Source: JAVKDP01 sp040222185 (GTDB lineage: Bacteria; Bacteroidota; Rhodothermia; Balneolales; Balneolaceae). From it: a DNA stretch of 53,221 nt. The stretch covers positions 1 to 53,221 of the forward strand of contig JAVKDP010000056.1 in the NCBI GenBank assembly GCA_040222185.1. Reading direction: 5' to 3'. The notes under the pieces are model-generated. The model searched no databases and was not told where the DNA came from. It worked only from the letters and a program-made list of their open reading frames with translations. Within the stretch, counting starts at the first letter, position 1. Every line of letters starts with the position of its first letter. Shown piece after piece: positions 25,483-32,637 of the stretch. The position numbers and the translations under genes are program-made.

Positions 25483-28400
25483 AGCAAGTTCATTAATAAG
25501 GTATACTATGCTAATGGTGGTTTCTATTAGTTTTCTGAGCTGTGACTTTACCAATGAAGTAAATTTTACGCCTTCCAGGTTTATTGGACAGGATCCACTT
25601 GTGCTGCTAATAAAACACCGGCAGGATGAATATAGCAGTGAAGTATCCGACCAGGTAACACAAGCTCTTTCTTATGCCAAGATTCCAGTTGAAACAATGG
25701 ATCTTGGTTTGTTATCCGAAGATTTTACTATTCCTGGCTCGGTCAGGGTAATCGCAGTTACAACATTTTTAGTAAGTGAATTGAATACGAGAGAAATTCA
25801 GGAGTTTACAAGGTTTGTAGCTAGCGGAAATGTTGTAGTTTTTTTAGGGCCTGTTACGTTTGATGACTTTGCATTTCTACAAGGTATTAACCCGTTTTCT
25901 GAATATGCATTTGATAGTCTCTCAACAGGAGTGTTTTTTCTTGACGATGTATTTCCAGGGCATAACGGGAGATCGTACAAACCAGAAGTTGGCACTCCTC
26001 ATAAAGGTATAACACAAGACCAATTCACTAAGCGTGTAAAAGTACATGCAAGTGCTGGGTCGGATCTGGATTATCCATTATTACTAAGTAATGAAGTAGG
26101 ATTAGGGGAAGTAATAACAGTGAACAGCTTTGCACTTAATGAGAAGTTGTATAGAGGTATGGTTTTTTCTTCTATTCTTAAAGGGTTACAAGGCCTTCCG
26201 TATAGTGTAGCTAATGTAAGTACTATTTTCCTGGACGACTTCCCTGCACCACTTTATAATGAACAACTTGCGCCAATTGATGAAGAATATGGGATGACAC
26301 ATGCTGAGTTCGTATCAGATCAATGGTGGCCTGATATGCAAGCTTTTGCGGATACCTTTGATATCGATTATTCAGCGATGACGGCTTTCAATTACAATGC
26401 TAAAGTAGTTCCTCCATTCGATTTTAATGAATGGACATTAGGTAAAATAAATATTGATGGCCGGCAGGTTGATGGAAGTATATATCTTGCTAAGAATATA
26501 GCTGAAGGCCGACATGAACTGGCATTTCATGGTTACAATCATTTTTCACTATGGCTGGAGGATTGGGATAATGTAAACTTTATGGCTAATTCAGTATTGG
26601 CTGCAAGAAAGCGTTGGCGGATTGATGGTTTAGGTGACTTACCTGTTACTTATGTGCCGCCTACAAATTATATCGATTCAGTAGGGATTTCGGCTATACT
26701 TAAAGGAATGCCAAGCATTAGGTATATGTCTTCATTATATCTCGGAAATATAGAAGATGGAGAAGGCAGAGAGTTTGGTTTTGATCCCTATGCTCCATAT
26801 AGACTTTTTAATTATCCCAGGAGTGCTAGTGGATTTACAATGGAGGATAATTCGCTCTTTGACCAACAAAGCCTGCAAGTTCTTACCGGAATCTGGAATC
26901 ATTTTATTCATCCTGATGATGTATTCCAGGTTGAGCAAAGAGAAGAGGATGGTTTTAAAAGTCGAAACCCACTTAAACTGGGATGGAAGTCTCACCCGGT
27001 ATATGGTTATGGGCTATATCATGAAATGAGAGAAAGGGTTCTATTTACTAAAGAACGTTATCCTCTGACAAGATTTCTTGCAGCGGAAGATGGTGGTGCT
27101 GTTACAGAAGACTGGACAAATATTTTTGTAGGCTTTGAAGAAAAGGATGAAACATACTCCTTATTAACAGAAAGCAGGGCAGGGTATGAGAAGAAGTCAG
27201 AATTAAGTGATGAAAAGTTTTGGTTCAGCTATGTGAGTGAAGAGAATAAGGATAGCTTTGAAGCATCTCTGATACAACAGGAATTAACTTATGAGTCTTC
27301 AAGAATATGGGATGGCTTTTTGTTTCAATTTTCTTCAGAAAAAGATTCGCTTTCTTTTCCCAACCTTAGAAAGTCAGCAATACTTGATCCGCAGTTTGTA
27401 CAGGCGAGAATTGGAGAAACGGTTGAAAAAGGAAGGCTATACCGAACAACATTGAATGAAGATTATGCAGCCCTCGTGGGCATTTCTACTATTGAATCAG
27501 AGTACGTTGATACAAGATATGAAGATGCTATTAGAGCGTATAATCGTAGACCAGATAATAGAAAAGTACAGGAAGACCTGATTACGTTGAGTATTGAATT
27601 TGGTGATGTTCTTCGGGCTATTACTATACTTGAAAGGCGTATGCTTGCCAGTCAATCCTGGTCTCAAAGCGATATTGAAAGGTTATTTTTGTTTTATGGT
27701 TGGGAAGACCTCCCGAATCAGGCAGAGAACTTTTTAGAACGGCTATGGTTGAGATACCCATCATCCGAAGTAATTGATGTAAAGAACTACGCTGTTACTT
27801 CAATGGGTTTGTACAGTGAAGAATTTGTATTGAGGTGGCTTGAGAGGGAAAGAAGTTTTAAACCAGATGATGAAGCCCTTTCTGTTAGATATACAAGGTT
27901 GATAGAAAACGAAGAAAACTGGCCAGTTGTAAAAAAGGAGCTTAGAAGGCTTTTGAGTCTTTATCCCAGAAGCGATTCGTTGTATGCCTATACATTGCAG
28001 CGGTCATTTTATTATGAGAAGTCTGATAGTTCTACATCTTTGGTTGAAGAATTCCCAATAGCAGCTCACGATCAAATTGATGTGTTTGCCAGTAACCTGG
28101 CGTTCTACTATGGCTACGATTTTAAGAATTACTCACGGGCTTTATACTGGGCGAACAGGGCAGAGGGCTTTGATGAAAAGATTAAACTGCAGTGGTTATC
28201 TGAAATGAACTTGTATTCTGAATTTCAAAAAAAAGCTGACCAGTTGTTATTGGAAAACCCAGATGACGATAGTTTGCGTACCTTAATAGGTACCCAGCTT
28301 TATTATGAAGGTTTTACTGACAAAGCAATGGAAGTATTATATCCTCTTTTTGTTAATAAATCGAGTGATAATACTGTAGCAGGCTCATTAATGAATAGTG

Positions 28401-29398
28401 AAATTTCCTACATGACTTATGAAAGGAGAAAAAAGTTATATAGGAAATACCCTTCATTTTTTAGCCAGAGAGAATTTAACAGGCTGTACTCAGAATATCG
28501 TTGGTTCGAAGGCACCAGGCTTTCTCTTTATGGAGAATTCAGAAATGATAATTTTGATAATGTATTTGCCAGGTTTGGTGCATCTTCACAATTTGGAGAT
28601 AGGAAAAATATTGCACACCTGGTAAAAATTGAAGATCTGTATTTTGAGAATTCTGGAGGAGATGGTTCAACACAGAATAACTTTGTTGGTGCAGGATATG
28701 AATTTCAAAAAAGATCATCAGATCAATCTACTGAATACAAAACGGGGCTTGGGTTATACTCCGGCAGCAGCGAGGTCTTAGGAGAGGGCTTTGCTTCAAT
28801 ATCTTACTCCTATGACTCTACCTTTACTTCAGGAAGACTTTATTTTGGTCCCGTACTTACGAATGCTGCAATCGACAATAACTATTACAAAACTCAACTC
28901 GAAGCTTACAGAGAGGATATTTGGGGTAAGGACAGCTTTACAACTTCATTATCGGGTGTGGCAAGATACTATACAAATTCAGTATTTGAATACGAGTTTA
29001 CCGGGCGTTTATATCTCCAGCCATTTAAACAAAAAATTCGCTTAAGACCAATTGCTGAACTAGCCTGGGCTGATGCAAGTGATAGTTTCCTTTCAGGTAT
29101 ACCTTATTATACACCGGACCAGTTCTTTTCAAAAGGAGTTGGTTTTGATTTAAGATATCGAAACCCTGATAATTTCGATTTTTTGAGTTTACTTGAACTC
29201 GAAGTAATGGGTAAGCATGAAACTACGGATGGTTTTTACGGAACTGGAAGAATCCAATTTCAAAATAAATTCAAGAAATACTGGGAAATCAGGGTGGGTT
29301 CAGAAATTTCAACAAGTCAGATTTATCGTTCCAATAGATTTTTCTTTACACTATCTTATTACCTGGATCCAAAACCAAAAATGGATAAACAAAACTAA
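25475..29398 (+). CDS. PelA-type deacetylase fused to PelB-type TPR and outer-membrane barrel (lipoprotein)
   Basis: This 1307-residue protein combines parts that are separate in known Pel systems. Residues 1-23 are a lipoprotein signal (VVSISFLSC). Residues 35-235 form a Rossmann-like domain. Residues 240-600 form a polysaccharide-deacetylase domain with IFLDDFP (D254, D255), the HxxxH metal motif HGYNH (H352, H356) and GIWNHFIHPDD (H476, H479); this is the pattern of PelA. Residues about 690-1000 are helical TPR-like repeats. Residues about 1008-1307 alternate like a 16-strand barrel (YRWFEGTRLSLYGEFRND, ending FFFTLSYYLD), as in PelB. It could deacetylate the polymer and export it through one polypeptide. 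Domain limits are estimates. Confidence 0.82.
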   Translation: MVRASSLIRYTMLMVVSISFLSCDFTNEVNFTPSRFIGQDPLVLLIKHRQDEYSSEVSDQVTQALSYAKIPVETMDLGLLSEDFTIPGSVRVIAVTTFLVSELNTREIQEFTRFVASGNVVVFLGPVTFDDFAFLQGINPFSEYAFDSLSTGVFFLDDVFPGHNGRSYKPEVGTPHKGITQDQFTKRVKVHASAGSDLDYPLLLSNEVGLGEVITVNSFALNEKLYRGMVFSSILKGLQGLPYSVANVSTIFLDDFPAPLYNEQLAPIDEEYGMTHAEFVSDQWWPDMQAFADTFDIDYSAMTAFNYNAKVVPPFDFNEWTLGKINIDGRQVDGSIYLAKNIAEGRHELAFHGYNHFSLWLEDWDNVNFMANSVLAARKRWRIDGLGDLPVTYVPPTNYIDSVGISAILKGMPSIRYMSSLYLGNIEDGEGREFGFDPYAPYRLFNYPRSASGFTMEDNSLFDQQSLQVLTGIWNHFIHPDDVFQVEQREEDGFKSRNPLKLGWKSHPVYGYGLYHEMRERVLFTKERYPLTRFLAAEDGGAVTEDWTNIFVGFEEKDETYSLLTESRAGYEKKSELSDEKFWFSYVSEENKDSFEASLIQQELTYESSRIWDGFLFQFSSEKDSLSFPNLRKSAILDPQFVQARIGETVEKGRLYRTTLNEDYAALVGISTIESEYVDTRYEDAIRAYNRRPDNRKVQEDLITLSIEFGDVLRAITILERRMLASQSWSQSDIERLFLFYGWEDLPNQAENFLERLWLRYPSSEVIDVKNYAVTSMGLYSEEFVLRWLERERSFKPDDEALSVRYTRLIENEENWPVVKKELRRLLSLYPRSDSLYAYTLQRSFYYEKSDSSTSLVEEFPIAAHDQIDVFASNLAFYYGYDFKNYSRALYWANRAEGFDEKIKLQWLSEMNLYSEFQKKADQLLLENPDDDSLRTLIGTQLYYEGFTDKAMEVLYPLFVNKSSDNTVAGSLMNSEISYMTYERRKKLYRKYPSFFSQREFNRLYSEYRWFEGTRLSLYGEFRNDNFDNVFARFGASSQFGDRKNIAHLVKIEDLYFENSGGDGSTQNNFVGAGYEFQKRSSDQSTEYKTGLGLYSGSSEVLGEGFASISYSYDSTFTSGRLYFGPVLTNAAIDNNYYKTQLEAYREDIWGKDSFTTSLSGVARYYTNSVFEYEFTGRLYLQPFKQKIRLRPIAELAWADASDSFLSGIPYYTPDQFFSKGVGFDLRYRNPDNFDFLSLLELEVMGKHETTDGFYGTGRIQFQNKFKKYWEIRVGSEISTSQIYRSNRFFFTLSYYLDPKPKMDKQN

Positions 29399-29419
29399 AG
29401 TATTTTCGTCATAGGAAAG

Positions 29420-29719
29420 ATGAAGTTTTTCAAAACACATTTTGAATGGATGGCTTTTTTAACTGGCCTGATTTTGATGGCAAGTATGAGCCCTTCTGAT
29501 ACTGGATTATCATTTTGTTTATTCGAAAGGTTGGGAGTGTCTTTTTGCCCAGGAGAGGGACTTGGACATTCTATTTCATATTTATTTCGAGGTGAGTTTA
29601 ATGAAGCGTTACAGGCGAATCTTATGGGACCGTTTGCCGTACTTATCCTCGGCTTAAGAATTGGATCGATTTGGAAGGACATATATAAAGAACAAAGAAA
29701 GGATTTAAAGGAGTACTGA
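29420..29719 (+). CDS. DUF2752 small membrane protein
   Basis: This 99-residue protein has two to three membrane helices (residues 8-28 and 66-84). The DUF2752 core is SFCPGEGLGHSISYLFRGEF followed by NEALQANLMGPFAV. The usual CPxCG motif is changed to CPGEG, so the second Cys is missing. The function of the family is unknown. It lies 21 bases after the deacetylase-barrel gene with AGGAAAG ahead of its ATG, and 1 base before a TM2 gene. DUF2752 and TM2 genes are often neighbours in Bacteroidota, so this pair may be a passenger rather than part of the Pel machinery. Confidence 0.82.
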   Translation: MKFFKTHFEWMAFLTGLILMASMSPSDTGLSFCLFERLGVSFCPGEGLGHSISYLFRGEFNEALQANLMGPFAVLILGLRIGSIWKDIYKEQRKDLKEY

Positions 29720-29720
29720 T

Positions 29721-30062
29721 ATGGCAAAAGTGATGAGTTATGTACCACAAGCTGAAGGCGACGAAGCTATATATTTAAACAAAATGTTTTCGGAGATGTC
29801 AGACGAAGAGATTGCAAATTTCTCGAAAGCATATAATGCCAGGAGAAAGGATTCTCAAACAATCTTACTTCTTTGCTTGATAGGTTTCTTCGGTGCAGCA
29901 GGAGTTCACCGAATAATGATTAACCAGGTAGGGATGGGGTTGCTTTATTTTTTTACTGCAGGTCTTTGCCTTATAGGTACAATCGTAGATTTAGTAAACT
30001 ATAAGGATCTGACCTTTCAGTATAACAGAGGCGTGGCAATGGAAATAAAGTCAATGATCTAA
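29721..30062 (+). CDS. TM2-domain membrane protein
   Basis: The 113-residue protein has an N-terminal helical cytoplasmic part, then the TM2 pair of helices. It has LLLCLIGFFGAAGVHRIMIN, then QVGMGLLYFFTAGLCLIGTI with VDLV. The GxHR turn between the helices is the family mark (usually GxHRFY). TM2 proteins are small inner-membrane proteins without a settled role. It has a clear Shine-Dalgarno (AAAGGAG, 7 bases before ATG) and is the last gene of the plus-strand train. The convergent DUF5777 gene ends 16 bases away with no clear terminator between. Confidence 0.88.
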   Translation: MAKVMSYVPQAEGDEAIYLNKMFSEMSDEEIANFSKAYNARRKDSQTILLLCLIGFFGAAGVHRIMINQVGMGLLYFFTAGLCLIGTIVDLVNYKDLTFQYNRGVAMEIKSMI

Positions 30063-30077
30063 TAATTCAGATCATCT

Positions 30078-30953
30078 TCATCTCTTTTTATTAAGACTGA
30101 AGATTCTATTCACATTAAAGCCGATTCTAAAGTCGCCTTCGAAAAAATCGTTTGTATTCCGGGCAATTAAATGCTGCTCAGTAAACCATCTTCCTGACAT
30201 AAGGAACATTTGGAACACATGACCGCCTGTTTCGATTTCGTAGGCAATAGCGAGATGATTTTTTGTTCCTTCTGTTCGATCTCCAATTACCGGGAGGTAT
30301 TCAAAAGTCAGAGAGTTTCGTTCAGACAATTTCATCCTTCCTGCCAAACCCAAGGCGTAATGAGTATTTTCCGGAGCAGTAGCGCCTGCAGTTTCAATCA
30401 CAACAGTATTAAAATGGGAAATCATTGGTGCGACTTGAAGGGTAAACTTCTCATTAAATTGCCTTGCAATCATTATTGAAGCAAAGAAATTCATTCGTTC
30501 GTTAAAGGTGAAGTCTTCAATTCTATTATCTTCCTGGGTATTAATGCCCCAATCTCCTTTAATGGCCACTTCTACGGGTACTTTATCTGATTTAAGTTGT
30601 CTTAGAAGAGTGTATTTAAATCTTAAGTCAACATTATCTTCAACACTGGTTCTACCAATCCCTAATGTGAGCTTATCGGTTACACCATAGTCTATTCCCA
30701 GACGAACGGCAGCTCCAAGATCTAAGCCATAGAAGTCTTCTAAACCACCGCTAACTAACCCAAAATTATGCATAATCATACTATTCAGGTTATTAGCTTC
30801 CAGGTTAGTAACAGTACTCATGCCTGCAACTGAACCGATTAGGAATAATTCTTCAATTGGTCCATCCTGTACAGCTCTCGTTCTTTGCATTTGAGCAAAA
30901 ACGATGCTTGTCCCACATCCAATAATTAGTAAAGTAAAAATGATTCGTTTCAT
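30078..30953 (-). CDS. DUF5777-type outer-membrane beta-barrel protein
   Basis: The 291-residue protein has a signal peptide (FTLLIIGCGTSIVFAQ) and then regularly alternating strands. These include TVTNLEANNLNSMIMHNFGL, DLGAAVRLGIDYGVTDKLTL and a C-terminal FRIGFNVNRIFSLNKKR. This matches the DUF5777 family of Bacteroidota. It is probably a periplasm-facing barrel in the outer membrane. It is the third gene of a minus-strand operon with a cytochrome c lipoprotein and a YceI protein (1-base and 4-base gaps), a combination that suggests a redox or isoprenoid-carrier role. The precise function is unknown. Confidence 0.85.
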   Translation of the reverse strand: MKRIIFTLLIIGCGTSIVFAQMQRTRAVQDGPIEELFLIGSVAGMSTVTNLEANNLNSMIMHNFGLVSGGLEDFYGLDLGAAVRLGIDYGVTDKLTLGIGRTSVEDNVDLRFKYTLLRQLKSDKVPVEVAIKGDWGINTQEDNRIEDFTFNERMNFFASIMIARQFNEKFTLQVAPMISHFNTVVIETAGATAPENTHYALGLAGRMKLSERNSLTFEYLPVIGDRTEGTKNHLAIAYEIETGGHVFQMFLMSGRWFTEQHLIARNTNDFFEGDFRIGFNVNRIFSLNKKR

Positions 30954-30954
30954 C

Positions 30955-31503
30955 TTAGTTTCCCTCTTCAGTTACAAGCTTTAATATGGCATTGATTTCG
31001 ATTTCCTGTTCCTCATCTACTTTTATAATCAAAAGTCGGGGAGGTTCAATTTCATAGTCGCTAAGATTTAAGATCCAGGCGGCTTTTACAAGTAGGTCAT
31101 CACCAGTTTTTGTTAGGGTTCCGTCAATTTCGACTTCTTTTTCTTTTCCATGAATTTTGAACGTTCCTTTTACAGTCACTGCTTGTTCCTGAGACGAAGA
31201 AGGGTCATAGTTACTTAACTGCCCAAAGAATTCTGCAAAAGGATAATCCTTAGTCTCAAGTGTGATACGCATATCCTTATCACGTTTTGCGTTTCCTGTA
31301 TCCAGCGTTTCTAAATCTATATAGAAGTCAATGGTGTTTTCATCGAGATTTACCTGGCCAACAAGATTCTCAGAAGTACCCGTAAAGTTATGTAGGGGCA
31401 CGCTGGATGTAAATTTTGCAGTACCTGTTTCAGTATAAAATGTTTGAGCGTCTACATTTAAAAAGGGCACAAAAAGTAAAAGAGTACAAAGTATTTTTTT
31501 CAT
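30955..31503 (-). CDS. YceI-family periplasmic lipocalin-like protein
   Basis: The 182-residue protein has a signal peptide (LCTLLLFVPFLNVDAQ). The YceI barrel reads ETGTAKFTSSVPLHNFTGTS, then LETLDTGNAKRDKDMRITLE and TKDYPFAEFFG, then VKGTFKIHGKEKEVEIDG. YceI proteins bind long polyprenoid or quinone-like lipids in the periplasm. It lies 4 bases after the cytochrome gene and 1 base before the DUF5777 gene, so the three are one operon. A link to periplasmic electron carriers is inferred from the neighbours. Confidence 0.92.
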   Translation of the reverse strand: MKKILCTLLLFVPFLNVDAQTFYTETGTAKFTSSVPLHNFTGTSENLVGQVNLDENTIDFYIDLETLDTGNAKRDKDMRITLETKDYPFAEFFGQLSNYDPSSSQEQAVTVKGTFKIHGKEKEVEIDGTLTKTGDDLLVKAAWILNLSDYEIEPPRLLIIKVDEEQEIEINAILKLVTEEGN

Positions 31504-31507
31504 AGCA

Positions 31508-31891
31508 TTAATTATTTAGTGCGCCTTCATTAATCCAGGCTTTGATAGTTTCAATTTGATTGCCAGATAGTGTTCCACCCTGAGGCATTCGGGTACCGAA
31601 GTCTGGGTTTGCTTCTATTTTATCTACCAAACCACTGGCAGCTGCATCTCCCGGAACAACAAGATTAGTTCCATAGAAATTACCATTGCTCGTTATCAGG
31701 CTTTGATAAGAGCTGAGGTTTACACCACCGCTATTTCCATGACAACTTGTACAACTTGCATTGAAAATGGGTTGTACATCATTTATATAGCTTACATTGG
31801 TTTGAACTTCCCCTGAAGTATCCTCTACATTATTCAAACAAGAGATTCCCAGGATTCCAACAAAAACAGGTAGAAATAGTACTTTTTTCAT
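31508..31891 (-). CDS. Lipoprotein c-type cytochrome domain protein
   Basis: The 127-residue protein has a lipoprotein signal (FVGILGISC, Cys18). A single mono-haem domain follows with CTSCH (C47, C50, H51) after PIFNASC. The likely distal ligand is Met102 in GTRMPQGG. The C-terminal helix IETIKAWINEGALNN is typical of the cytochrome domain found in Planctomycete- and Bacteroidota-type proteins. The frame is open to an ATG at 31909, but the ATG at 31891 gives a standard lipoprotein signal and is preferred. It is first in the operon with YceI and DUF5777. Confidence 0.88.
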   Translation of the reverse strand: MKKVLFLPVFVGILGISCLNNVEDTSGEVQTNVSYINDVQPIFNASCTSCHGNSGGVNLSSYQSLITSNGNFYGTNLVVPGDAAASGLVDKIEANPDFGTRMPQGGTLSGNQIETIKAWINEGALNN

Positions 31892-31963
31892 CTTATCGTA
31901 TCGGTTCATTAATTTATCTTGATGGTAGCTTTATTGGCTAAAACTATACCCCTATTAATATTA

Positions 31964-31979
31964 AGTGGTAAACACCACT
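31964..31979. promoter_or_regulatory. Palindrome between the cytochrome operon and the HD gene (possible operator)
   Basis: AGTGGT-AAAC-ACCACT is a perfect 6-bp inverted repeat with a 4-base spacer, lying in the divergent promoter region. Just beyond it, on the minus strand, TAGCTTTG (32005-31998) matches the Bacteroidetes -7 consensus TAnnTTTG exactly, although no TTG lies at the proper distance (nearest 15 bases). The palindrome would lie about 20 bases into the transcript. An operator or a leader hairpin is inferred. Confidence 0.4.
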
Positions 31980-32013
31980 AAACAAATAATGCATAAACAA
32001 AGCTAAAATATTC

Positions 32014-32553
32014 ATGATAGCAAGAGATTTTTCGATTAATCTGCTCAAAAAGTATATAGAATCTGAGAGCTTAAGTCATCACAGTTTTATGGTTGCCAAA
32101 GCGATGGAGGCCTATTCTACTCATCTCGGGAAAAGTGAAGAGGAGATAAACGATTGGTGGACAGCTGGTTTACTTCATGATCTTGATTGGGAAAAGTTTC
32201 CAGATGAGCACCCAAATAAAGCAATCAATGAAATCTTACCCGAGTTTGGATACTCGGAGAATATATTAAACGCGATTAAAGCTCATGCTCCTGAACGTAC
32301 TGGAAAAGATCCCGAAACAGAAATAGAACGTTATTTATTTGCGTGCGATGAAATTTCAGGGTTTATGCACGCTGTTTCTCTTATGAGGCCAACAGGGTTC
32401 GAAGGGATGAAAGTAAAATCGGTTACAAAAAAGATGAAAACTCTTAACTTTGCAGCCAATGTGCCTCGTGAAGATCTCAAGCTGGGAGCTGAGCTAATTG
32501 ATAAAGAACTTTCAGAGCATATCACTTTTTTGATCCATGTTTTCTCAAAATAA
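32014..32553 (+). CDS. HD-domain phosphohydrolase-like protein
   Basis: The 179-residue cytoplasmic HD-superfamily protein has the HH pair (H22-H23 in LSHHSFMVA), the metal-binding H55-D56 in LLHDLDWEKFPDEHP, and the later KAHAPERTG and ACDEISGF segments. This layout is close to small HDIG proteins that act on nucleotides or other phosphoesters. The substrate is unknown. It is divergent from the cytochrome operon with 122 bases between the start codons. An 84-base AT-rich gap follows before the phosphatase gene. Confidence 0.85.
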   Translation: MIARDFSINLLKKYIESESLSHHSFMVAKAMEAYSTHLGKSEEEINDWWTAGLLHDLDWEKFPDEHPNKAINEILPEFGYSENILNAIKAHAPERTGKDPETEIERYLFACDEISGFMHAVSLMRPTGFEGMKVKSVTKKMKTLNFAANVPREDLKLGAELIDKELSEHITFLIHVFSK

Positions 32554-32637
32554 ATCTACAGGTAACATTTCAAAAAAAAATAAGTCTTAGTAAAAATAAA
32601 ATTATTCTTAATCGTCTATATTGAAAAGAAAAGTTAC

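Noticed and set aside
29420..30062. DUF2752 and TM2 genes as core parts of the Pel-type machinery
   Set aside because: They follow closely, but this pair often occurs together at unrelated loci, so co-transcription is kept and function is not assigned.
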